From CAWUIH01 sp963922495 (GTDB lineage: Bacteria > Pseudomonadota > Gammaproteobacteria > Coxiellales > Coxiellaceae), in contig CAWUIH010000008.1 in NCBI GenBank assembly GCA_963922495.1, positions 1-43,107 on the forward strand: 43,107 bases of DNA, read 5' to 3'. The notes under the pieces are model-generated. The model made no database searches. It saw only the letters and a list, made by a program, of their open reading frames with translations, and had not been told where the DNA came from. A program made the position numbers and the translations under genes. Of the stretch, positions 18,048-26,126 are shown in pieces. Position 1 is the first letter of the stretch. Each line of letters begins with the position of its first letter.

Positions 18048-18509
18048 TCAGGGCTGGTTAAAATCCGCTATCAAATTAGCCTTCTCAATGTCGCTAAAGG
18101 GCACTTCAAGTTTGCTTTTTTCTAACTCCAGTAAAATCACTGAGTCCTTAACAGCAACGATAATTCCTGCAAAGTTACGTTGCCCATCGCGGGGAATTCG
18201 AAAACGTAATTTTGCTCTTCTACCGATATAACGCATGTAATGCTCAAGTCTAGTCAAAGGCCTGTCAAGGCCAGGAGATGAAACCTCTAAGTTGTAGCGA
18301 CCGGCTATTGGATCTTCAACGTCTAAAACCACACTGATCTGGCGACTAATGGCTGCACAGTCATCTAAGGTGATACCATTTTGACCATCCACGAAGACAC
18401 GCAACACCCCACCATGACGATGTTGACTTAATTCGCAGGCAACCAGCTCAAAGCCCATTGCTTTGATTGCGGGTTCCAGAATATCTTCGATAGTATTAAC
18501 CCGGCTCAT
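18048..18509 (-). CDS. rimP: Ribosome maturation factor RimP
   Basis: 153 residues. 30S assembly factor. LEPAIKAMGFELVACELSQHRHGGVLRVFVD, DDCAAISRQISVVLDVEDPI and the motif YNLEVSSPGLDRPLT are typical. A GAGGGG ribosome site (18512-18517) lies immediately before the ATG. It leads the nusA operon directly behind tRNA-fMet, as in E. coli metY-rimP-nusA, and its 5' leader carries a hairpin plus T-rich tract. Confidence 0.95.
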   Translation of the reverse strand: MSRVNTIEDILEPAIKAMGFELVACELSQHRHGGVLRVFVDGQNGITLDDCAAISRQISVVLDVEDPIAGRYNLEVSSPGLDRPLTRLEHYMRYIGRRAKLRFRIPRDGQRNFAGIIVAVKDSVILLELEKSKLEVPFSDIEKANLIADFNQP

Positions 18510-18516
18510 ATCCCCT

Positions 18517-18543
18517 CAAAAAACAAAGAGGGCCAAAGCCCCC
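18517..18543 (-). terminator. Hairpin and T-rich tract in the rimP leader (possible attenuator)
   Basis: On the minus strand GGGGGC (18538-18543) pairs with GCCCTC (18528-18533, one G-U) around a TTTG loop and is followed by TTTGTTTTTTG, ending only a few bases before the rimP ribosome site. It is the second terminator-like structure between tRNA-fMet and rimP. Confidence 0.55.
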
Positions 18544-18553
18544 CGTAATTACT

Positions 18554-18571
18554 AAAAAACCCCATAAGGGG
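18554..18571 (-). terminator. Intrinsic terminator after tRNA-fMet
   Basis: On the minus strand CCCC-TTAT-GGGG (18560-18571) is followed directly by a T6 run (18554-18559), 15 bp after the tRNA 3' end. Confidence 0.65.
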
Positions 18572-18585
18572 CCTTAAAAATTAAT

Positions 18586-18662
<77 letters not shown>

Positions 18663-18674
18663 TCGACGGCATAC

Positions 18675-18703
18675 ATCTTAATGCAAAAAGCCATTGATAG
18701 CAA
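18675..18703 (-). promoter_or_regulatory. Predicted promoter for tRNA-fMet-rimP-nusA-infB
   Basis: Minus strand -35 TTGCTA (18698-18703), 17-bp spacer, -10 TAAGAT (18675-18680), then a G/C-containing discriminator before the tRNA. A weak AAGCC/GGCTT hairpin with T5 overlaps this stretch and may end nuo transcription. Confidence 0.55.
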
Positions 18704-18746
18704 GGCTTAGTGCCTTCTTATACGTATCAGGAGCAGATTAGTTGCA

Positions 18747-20186
18747 TTATGAAAAAGCCATGCGCGTTATTGTAAACAGCCAGCCTGGGAAAATACCAAC
18801 CACCAGCGCAAATAACACATTTAACGAAAGTGCAATACACACAACTGGTGAACAGACCAGTGGCGCCAAAGAATGGCTTTTATCAAAGTACATAATCTTT
18901 ACTACACGAATGTAATAGTAGGCACTGATAACTATAAAGCAGAGTGCGACAACAGCAAGCCATACAAAATGTGCTTGAATGAGTGCCTCCAGCACACTGA
19001 CCTTCGCAATAAAACCAACGAGTGGTGGAACTCCCGTCAGTGAAAACATCAATATCAATATTAATAGCGCCAATAAAGGGCTGCGACTACTCAAACCTGC
19101 AAAATCAGAAATATTTTCACACTCAAATCCTGAATGACTCATCACCGTAAGAACACCAAAAGAAGCCACGGTAACGATAGCGTAGGTAACGATAAAAAAC
19201 ATTGCTGCAGAATATCCTTGAGCGGTTCCCGCCACAATACCTAAAAGCATATAACCAATTTGCGCAACAGTTGAATATGCCAATAACCGCTTTATGTTCG
19301 TTTGCAATAGTGCGGCAAGGTTTCCAATTAACATGGACAAAATAGAGAGCACAATTAACATATCCTGCCATTGCATATGAAGCCCTGGCATGGCTTGGGT
19401 CAGCAATCGAATAATCATCGCAAAAGCAGAGATTTTTACACCCGTCGAAACGATTAATGTCACTGAAGTTGGAGCGCCTTGATAGACATCAGGTACCCAA
19501 ACGTGGAGTGGTGCTGCCCCTAGCTTGAAAGCGATACCTACCATAACAAATATAAGCCCTAGAACAAATATTAAGTTCGAGGGATCTGTTGCTCTGTGGG
19601 CTATAACTGCAAAGTTAAGACTGTGCGAGGCGCCAAAAACCATGGACATTCCATACAACAACATTGCTGAAGCCAATGCACCAACAACAAAGTATTTAAT
19701 ACTGGCTTCAGCCGAACCAACCTTATTACGCTGCATCGCAACCATCGCATAAGTGGCGAGGGATACTAACTCGACCCCCAAATATAAAGTCAAAAGACTA
19801 TGAGAAGAAACAAGCACCATCATACCAAGCAACGTCAGCAAACTCAGTACGTGGAATTCAGTTACCGGAATTTTGCGATCTTGATTATAAATATAGGAGT
19901 AAATGAATGTAAAAAATAACGTGACATAAATGAATATCTTTAGGAAAGTAGCAAGTGGATCCAAAATAAAATTGCCAGAAAAGCTAATGGTGGTTTTACC
20001 CACATCGAAACTGTAAAAAGTATACCACGTAACCAGCGTAACAACGATTAAAGTCAATTGCGAAAGAAAAAACGGCAATGATTTGCACCGTGGGAAAAAT
20101 ACTCCTACCATTAATATCAACAGCGCCATGGCTAACACAATCAGTTCAGGTATTGCGGGAACTAAATTAAATGCTGTTGCTGTCAT
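18747..20186 (-). CDS. nuoN: NADH-quinone oxidoreductase subunit N
   Basis: 479 residues, about 14 hydrophobic helices; antiporter-like proton-pumping subunit of complex I. SHSLLTLYLGVELVSLATYAMVA and FKLGAAPLHVWVPDVYQGAP are typical. Last gene of the nuoA-N operon, 16 bp after nuoM. Confidence 0.96.
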   Translation of the reverse strand: MTATAFNLVPAIPELIVLAMALLILMVGVFFPRCKSLPFFLSQLTLIVVTLVTWYTFYSFDVGKTTISFSGNFILDPLATFLKIFIYVTLFFTFIYSYIYNQDRKIPVTEFHVLSLLTLLGMMVLVSSHSLLTLYLGVELVSLATYAMVAMQRNKVGSAEASIKYFVVGALASAMLLYGMSMVFGASHSLNFAVIAHRATDPSNLIFVLGLIFVMVGIAFKLGAAPLHVWVPDVYQGAPTSVTLIVSTGVKISAFAMIIRLLTQAMPGLHMQWQDMLIVLSILSMLIGNLAALLQTNIKRLLAYSTVAQIGYMLLGIVAGTAQGYSAAMFFIVTYAIVTVASFGVLTVMSHSGFECENISDFAGLSSRSPLLALLILILMFSLTGVPPLVGFIAKVSVLEALIQAHFVWLAVVALCFIVISAYYYIRVVKIMYFDKSHSLAPLVCSPVVCIALSLNVLFALVVGIFPGWLFTITRMAFS

Positions 20187-20202
20187 CTGATTAGCCTTCT
20201 AA

Positions 20203-21726
20203 TTATATCTTTGTGCGCAGTGCCTGATGCAACAAGTTACCAATTGAATTGTGCATCACATTTAACAACGAGTGTGGATAGAGGCCTATCCACATCACAC
20301 CCAAACCGAGTAGTGTGAAAATTAATTTTTCATTCAATGAGATACCTTTGAGGTGTATCACTGCTTCATTGACAACTGGACCAAAAAATATACGTTTGTA
20401 CATCCAGAGCGTATAAGTCGCGGAAAGTACCAAGGTCGATGCTGCAAAAAACGTTATCCAAAAGCTTGACTTCAATAAACTGAGGATAACAAAAAACTCA
20501 CCGACAAAACCTGAAGTTCCAGGTAAGCCGACATTAGCCATCGCAAACAACATGAAAAATGCTGCAAGATAAGGCATAGTTTTTACCACACCACCATAAT
20601 CAGCGATACGATAAGATTTCATGCGTTGATATAAGATACTAAATGCAATAAACATCGCACCTGCACCAAAGGCATGGGTGATAATTTGCATCAAAGAGCC
20701 TGAAAGGCTCAACGCAGCAGTTTGCATGTCACCTGTTTTCTGTACTATCCAAAAAATTGCAAATGCTCCTAAGGTCATAAAACCCATATGCGACACTGAC
20801 GAATACGCTAATAGCTTACGCATATCGGTCTGTGCTAATGCCATTAATGCGACATATACTATTCCAATCAGCGACAACACAATTAATAACCATTGAAAAT
20901 AGTGCGACGCATCGGGGGTGATTGGTAGGTTAAAGCGTAGAAAACCATAGGCTCCAACTTTTACCATCAAACTTCCGATAATCACAGACCCCCCCAGTGG
21001 GGCTTCTGCAGTGGCATCAATTAACCATGTATGCATTGGCCACATTGGGACTTTGACCATAAAAGCCAGTAGAAATCCAATAAATAATAAAATTTGTGCA
21101 GTCATGCCGATTTTTAATGGAATAAAAGAGAGGATATCAAAGCTGCCTGAAAAGCTTTTGAGATATAAAAATGACACCAGCATAAAAACTGATCCAAAAA
21201 AGGAAATAATAAAAAACTTAATCGCAGCGTGAGAACGCCGCTGCATTCCCCAAATACCAATTGCTAAATACATTGGTATTAACATACCTTCCCAGAAAAA
21301 ATAAAACAGAATTGCATCTAATGAGGCAAAAACTCCGATCACCGCACCTTGCATCATTAAAAAAGTCGCCAGATACTGACCAACTTTCTCTTGCGTTTTA
21401 CCCCAAGAAGCCAGCACAACAATAAGCGTGGTAAATGCAGTTAGTACTATTAACGGCATCGAAATTCCGTCAACCCCTAAGTAATAATTAATATTAAGTG
21501 ACTTAATCCAATTGGCTTTCTCAATAAATTGCATTCCCGATAAGTGATCATTAAATGCAATGTATAGCAACACACTAAATACCAAAGCAACCACTGCAAT
21601 TAAAAGTGCAAGCACACGCGCATGATTTGAGTATTTTTGTTTATTTAACAACGCGACGGGAATTGCTCCGAAGATATTAATCCAGATCAAAATACTTAAT
21701 ACAGGTAGATCATTAAACCAAGCCAC
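20203..21726 (-). CDS. nuoM: NADH-quinone oxidoreductase subunit M
   Basis: About 507 residues if translation starts at the GTG at 21726, which overlaps the nuoL stop as TAGTG; the frame is also open to a TTG at 21744. Antiporter-like membrane subunit. NYYLGVDGISMPLIVLT, FYFFWEGMLIPMYLAIGIWG and KVPMWPMHTWLIDATAEAPLGGS carry the conserved Glu and Lys/His residues of the proton channel. The junction suggests translational coupling to nuoL. Confidence 0.94.
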   Translation of the reverse strand: MAWFNDLPVLSILIWINIFGAIPVALLNKQKYSNHARVLALLIAVVALVFSVLLYIAFNDHLSGMQFIEKANWIKSLNINYYLGVDGISMPLIVLTAFTTLIVVLASWGKTQEKVGQYLATFLMMQGAVIGVFASLDAILFYFFWEGMLIPMYLAIGIWGMQRRSHAAIKFFIISFFGSVFMLVSFLYLKSFSGSFDILSFIPLKIGMTAQILLFIGFLLAFMVKVPMWPMHTWLIDATAEAPLGGSVIIGSLMVKVGAYGFLRFNLPITPDASHYFQWLLIVLSLIGIVYVALMALAQTDMRKLLAYSSVSHMGFMTLGAFAIFWIVQKTGDMQTAALSLSGSLMQIITHAFGAGAMFIAFSILYQRMKSYRIADYGGVVKTMPYLAAFFMLFAMANVGLPGTSGFVGEFFVILSLLKSSFWITFFAASTLVLSATYTLWMYKRIFFGPVVNEAVIHLKGISLNEKLIFTLLGLGVMWIGLYPHSLLNVMHNSIGNLLHQALRTKI

Positions 21727-23690
21727 TACACCAACACCAACCAAATAATAAATGCCAAAACTACCAGTATCGTCAAAAATGCGTATTGATACAGGTACCC
21801 CGATTGCAACCGTCGAACCAAACGCCCCAAAAATGAAGCACCTCTGGCGGAACCTTCTATCATGAGGTTGTCGACAAAATTAACGTCTCCTCTTTTATAA
21901 AATAACTGACCTAGAAATCGCGTTCCCTTTACAAAGACAATGTTGTTAAAGGTATCAAAACCGTATTGGTTTACCAAAAAGCGATGTAACCATGGTAAAT
22001 GGCGTTGTAAAAATTCTGGAAATTGTGGGATTACAATCACATTTAACCATGCAAAGAAAACACCACCAAATGCAGCATAAAAAGCCGGATCAACAAAAGC
22101 ATGGCCGAGCATCACTCCGGCACCATGGAAACCTTTGGCCATTTGTGTCAGCACGTTGTATTTTGGTAGCACAAACACGCTATTACCGATTAGAGAGGGA
22201 TGTGCATATAGGATCCAGTAGATCATTATCCCACCTATAACCGCGGCAGGCACAGCCAGCACAATTTGAGTAAGATACATTGCAGGGTGGGGTTCTCTTA
22301 ACTTAGCTCGTAATTCAGGACTTATACGCTCGGTAGAGTGAAATGTCATGAAAAATGCACGAAAAATATAGTATCCAGTGACGAATGCTCCCAGCACCAA
22401 ACAAACATACGCATAGGTGTGGCCAGGAACAATTGAGCGTCCAACTGCGTCAATAATCGAATCTTTCGAATAAAAGCCTGAAAAAGGAGGAATAGCGGCC
22501 AAGGCTAAAGCACCCACAAGAAAAGTTACATATGTAATTGGCAAGTATTTTTTGAGATTACCCATTTTTCGCATGTCTTGCTCATGGTGCATAGCGATAA
22601 TCACTGAACCCGCTGAAATAAATAGTAGTGCTTTGAAGCAGGCATGAGTGAGCAGATGAAAAATACCTGCAGAAAATGCTGAGACTCCATCGGCTGCCAT
22701 CATGTAACCCAGCTGTGACATTGTGGAGAAGGCAATCACTCGCTTAATGTCAAATTCGACGAAAGCTAGAATACCCGTATATAACGCAGTGGAAGCACCA
22801 ACAATTAAAACCATCTCTAATGCAGGTAATGAGTACTCAAATAACGGTGACATTCTGGCTACTAAAAAGACACCGGCGGTTACCATAGTGGCCGCATGAA
22901 TTAACGCCGAAATGGGTGTGGGACCTTCCATCGATTCGGGTAGCCAAATATGCAACGGCATTTGTGCTGATTTACCCATAGCGCCGATAAATAAACAAAC
23001 ACAAATAAAAGTGATTATATGCCAGGGCACACCACCAAAAATTGTAATCGTTAACCCAGTGAGATTATGAACACTGTGAAATACTGTGTGGTAATCTAAA
23101 CTACCGGTATAACATAAAATTGCCGCTAAACCGATAATAAAACCAAAATCACCAACGCGGTTGACCCAAAAAGCTTTATTACCCCCTATCGCTGCGGATT
23201 CTTTGTTATAATAAAAACTAATTAGTAAGTATGACACTAAACCCACACCTTCCCAACCGACGAAAAGTTGAAAGAAATTATTAGCACTTACTAGTAGCAA
23301 CATAGCAAAAGTAAAAAATGACATATAACAAAAGAAGCGCTGGTTACCAATATCATCAACCATGTAACCAATACTATAAATATGCACTAAAGTGGCAATG
23401 AATGTGACCACTAACATCATCGTAGCCGTTAGTGAGTCTATCATGAAGCCCATATTGAAGCGGAAGTGACCACCGACGCCCCAAGTGTAAATATTGCCGT
23501 AATAACCAGAATGGTGTAACACCGCTACGTCTTTAAAAACCAATATGGCGCAGATTAAAGACAATAACATCAAGGAAATAGTAACGACGTGAGCGCCAAA
23601 TTTTCCAATTTTTTTAGCACCAAAACCAGCAACTATTGCGCCCAATAAGGGCGCAAATAGAATAATAAGTGTTAGATTTCGAATAAGCAT
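21726..23690 (-). CDS. nuoL: NADH-quinone oxidoreductase subunit L
   Basis: 654 residues, the largest antiporter-like subunit of complex I. FMIDSLTATMMLVVTFIATLVHIYSIGYM, LFVGWEGVGLVSYLLI and KSAQMPLHIWLPESMEGPTPISALIHAATMV are textbook NuoL. The C-terminus has the additional hydrophobic helix that ends the long lateral helix region. nuoK ends 3 bp upstream. Confidence 0.97.
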   Translation of the reverse strand: MLIRNLTLIILFAPLLGAIVAGFGAKKIGKFGAHVVTISLMLLSLICAILVFKDVAVLHHSGYYGNIYTWGVGGHFRFNMGFMIDSLTATMMLVVTFIATLVHIYSIGYMVDDIGNQRFFCYMSFFTFAMLLLVSANNFFQLFVGWEGVGLVSYLLISFYYNKESAAIGGNKAFWVNRVGDFGFIIGLAAILCYTGSLDYHTVFHSVHNLTGLTITIFGGVPWHIITFICVCLFIGAMGKSAQMPLHIWLPESMEGPTPISALIHAATMVTAGVFLVARMSPLFEYSLPALEMVLIVGASTALYTGILAFVEFDIKRVIAFSTMSQLGYMMAADGVSAFSAGIFHLLTHACFKALLFISAGSVIIAMHHEQDMRKMGNLKKYLPITYVTFLVGALALAAIPPFSGFYSKDSIIDAVGRSIVPGHTYAYVCLVLGAFVTGYYIFRAFFMTFHSTERISPELRAKLREPHPAMYLTQIVLAVPAAVIGGIMIYWILYAHPSLIGNSVFVLPKYNVLTQMAKGFHGAGVMLGHAFVDPAFYAAFGGVFFAWLNVIVIPQFPEFLQRHLPWLHRFLVNQYGFDTFNNIVFVKGTRFLGQLFYKRGDVNFVDNLMIEGSARGASFLGRLVRRLQSGYLYQYAFLTILVVLAFIIWLVLV

Positions 23691-23693
23691 TTA

Positions 23694-23999
23694 TTATCCT
23701 TTTAGAGAATTCATTTCTTCAACGTTGATGGTGTTATGTTGTCGATAATATAATACCAGTATCGCTAGACCGATAGCGGATTCAGCAGCAGCAACGGTTA
23801 GCACAAAAAACACAAAAACCTGACCTGAAAGTAGCTGCAAATAGCTCGAAAAAGCGATGAAGTTAAAATTTACAGCTAATAACATGAGTTCAATACACAT
23901 CAATAACACAATAAGATTTTTGCGATTAATAATCACGCCGATAATTCCTAAACTAAATAAGATAGCAGCTAATACCAGAAAGTAATTTAAACTAATCAT
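23694..23999 (-). CDS. nuoK: NADH-quinone oxidoreductase subunit K
   Basis: 101 residues, three membrane helices. The buried Glu of the proton path is in MCIELMLLAVNF, and the second in AAAESAIGLAILV. Start overlaps the nuoJ stop by 4 bp. Confidence 0.95.
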   Translation of the reverse strand: MISLNYFLVLAAILFSLGIIGVIINRKNLIVLLMCIELMLLAVNFNFIAFSSYLQLLSGQVFVFFVLTVAAAESAIGLAILVLYYRQHNTINVEEMNSLKG

Positions 24000-24595
24000 G
24001 ATTTCTCTGCCTTCATCTTTATAACTTTCAATCGACTTGATTTATTCGCACTTAACTGATCGCTAACTTTTTGTCGGCGTGTATTCGGTTTGCGACCATG
24101 AAAAGCGAGTGTTATGGCCGCAACAATGGCAACAAAAAGAATGGCTCCCGCGATTTCAAATGGGTAAACATATCGAGTGTAAATTAAGTGTCCTAACGCC
24201 TTAGTGTTACTGTAGTGTGCCGGCAAAGTAGCAAGTGCAGCGTGGCGAATATGACTGGCCCCAAGTGTCAAACTCAATGCCACCAAAAACAACAACCCAA
24301 CCAGTAAGGTCGCTGGCAAGAACTTAACGAACTTTTCACGCATTTTTGATAAATCGACATTGAGCATCATTACAACGAATAAAAATAATGTCATGACTGC
24401 GCCGACATAAACAAAAATAAGCACAAGCCCCAAAAATTCTGCTTGCAGCATTATCCAAAGTATCGAGCTACAAAAGAAGGCTAAGACCAAGGATAAAACC
24501 GCTCGCACAGGATTGTGCGCTGTAATTACCATGATAGCAGCAACAATTAGAAAAATACTAAACACATAAAATATTATCTGATAAATAGGTATCAT
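23996..24595 (-). CDS. nuoJ: NADH-quinone oxidoreductase subunit J
   Basis: 199 residues, five membrane helices with a basic C-terminal tail. NPVRAVLSLVLAFFCSSILWIML and FVYVGAVMTLFLFVVMMLNVD are characteristic; the latter is the helix with the mobile pi-bulge region. Overlaps nuoI by 1 bp and nuoK by 4 bp. Confidence 0.95.
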   Translation of the reverse strand: MIPIYQIIFYVFSIFLIVAAIMVITAHNPVRAVLSLVLAFFCSSILWIMLQAEFLGLVLIFVYVGAVMTLFLFVVMMLNVDLSKMREKFVKFLPATLLVGLLFLVALSLTLGASHIRHAALATLPAHYSNTKALGHLIYTRYVYPFEIAGAILFVAIVAAITLAFHGRKPNTRRQKVSDQLSANKSSRLKVIKMKAEKS

Positions 24596-25089
24596 CAGCG
24601 ATATTTCCTATCTTCTGCACGATCAGCGGCAATACGCTTTTCGTATAAATCACCAATCATTAATAATTTTTCTTTAGTCAAAATATTATCGCCTCTTTTA
24701 TGTACGCTATAGTGCATTTCAGAAGTACACACAATCGCATCAACAGGACAAGCTTCCTCGCAAAGGCCACAATTGATACACTTGAATGCATCGATATCGT
24801 AACGCGTTGTGCGACGAGTTCCATCATCTTCACGTGGACCAGCTTCAATAGTGATCGCACAAGCAGGGCAAGTAGCTTCGCAAAGTTTACATGCGATACA
24901 CCTTTCTTCTCCGTTAGGATATCGCCGTAGTCCCAACATACCTCGGAAACGCGGGGAGATAGGCATCTCTTCATCAGGATATTGCACGGTTATTTTCTTC
25001 TTATAGAAATAACTTAAGGTCAAGCGCAACCCTTTAAACAGTTCCCACAATGTAAAACTTTTTACGATTCGCCTTAAAAAATGACTCAT
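24595..25089 (-). CDS. nuoI: NADH-quinone oxidoreductase subunit I
   Basis: 164 residues from the ATG at 25089, which overlaps the nuoH stop as TGATG; the frame extends to a TTG at 25098 but that is less likely. Peripheral-arm ferredoxin-like subunit with two 4Fe-4S clusters, visible as CIACKLCEATCP and CINCGLCEEACP. Confidence 0.96.
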   Translation of the reverse strand: MSHFLRRIVKSFTLWELFKGLRLTLSYFYKKKITVQYPDEEMPISPRFRGMLGLRRYPNGEERCIACKLCEATCPACAITIEAGPREDDGTRRTTRYDIDAFKCINCGLCEEACPVDAIVCTSEMHYSVHKRGDNILTKEKLLMIGDLYEKRIAADRAEDRKYR

Positions 25090-26126
25090 CAAAACCAACC
25101 CGAAGCGTTAAAAACAATACAAAAGCTTAACACCAGCAACCAAACAATGGTAACAGGAATCAATACCTTCCAACCCAAATGCATGATTTGGTCATAACGA
25201 TAACGAGGAAATGTCGCACGCATCCAAAAATAAATAAAAACAAACACACAAATTTTTAAGAAAAACCAAACCGTACCCGGAACCCAGGCAAATGCTTGCT
25301 CTAAACCTGGAATACCCTGAAAAGGTGACAGCCAACCCCCAAGAAATGCTAGAGACGCCACTGCTGATACTAAAATCATATTAGCGTATTCGGCTAGGAA
25401 GAATACCGCGAAGCCAATTCCAGAATATTCAACCATGAATCCTGCAACTAATTCTGACTCCCCCTCCGCTACGTCAAACGGCGAGCGATTTGTCTCTGCG
25501 ACTGCAGATATCCAATAAACGACAAAAAGTGGCAGCAATGGCAACCAATACCAGCGCCAAATACCACCGGATTGGCTTAACACAATACCATGTAAGTTAA
25601 GCGTATTAGCAGCAAGTAATACACCAACCAACGCAAAGCCCATTGCAATTTCATAAGAGATCATTTGTGCAGCAGAACGTATTGCACCAAAAAAAGCATA
25701 CTTAGAGTTAGATGCCCAACCTGCAACGATAATTCCGTAAACTCCTAACGAAGTAATAGCCACTAAAAACAGCAACCCGGCATTAATGTTTGCGAGATTA
25801 AAATGGTACCCAAAAGGAATCACTGCCCACGCCGCCAAGGCAGGCGCTAATGAAAGCACCGGGGCCAGCAAATAAAGATAACGGCTGGAAGCGGTAGGCA
25901 CAATGAGTTCTTTCACCATCAACTTCAAAGTGTCGGCAAAGGGTTGTAACGTACCACGAAAGCCGACACGATTAGGCCCAATACGTGACTGAATATAGCC
26001 TAACACCTTACGTTCTCCCAAAGTAAGTAGCGCCACAAAGATAATAATTGGAATTAAAATGATAATAATTTTTAAAATAATCCATGCAAATGCGATCAGC
26101 TGTTGAATATACACAGGATTTTTCAT
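25089..26126 (-). CDS. nuoH: NADH-quinone oxidoreductase subunit H
   Basis: 345 residues from ATG 26126 (overlap ATGA with the nuoG stop); an upstream frame to 26165 lies entirely in nuoG. Eight-helix subunit forming the quinone cavity. GERKVLGYIQSRIGPNRVGFRGTLQPFAD and ETNRSPFDVAEGESELVAGFMVEYSGIGF are diagnostic. Confidence 0.96.
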   Translation of the reverse strand: MKNPVYIQQLIAFAWIILKIIIILIPIIIFVALLTLGERKVLGYIQSRIGPNRVGFRGTLQPFADTLKLMVKELIVPTASSRYLYLLAPVLSLAPALAAWAVIPFGYHFNLANINAGLLFLVAITSLGVYGIIVAGWASNSKYAFFGAIRSAAQMISYEIAMGFALVGVLLAANTLNLHGIVLSQSGGIWRWYWLPLLPLFVVYWISAVAETNRSPFDVAEGESELVAGFMVEYSGIGFAVFFLAEYANMILVSAVASLAFLGGWLSPFQGIPGLEQAFAWVPGTVWFFLKICVFVFIYFWMRATFPRYRYDQIMHLGWKVLIPVTIVWLLVLSFCIVFNASGWF

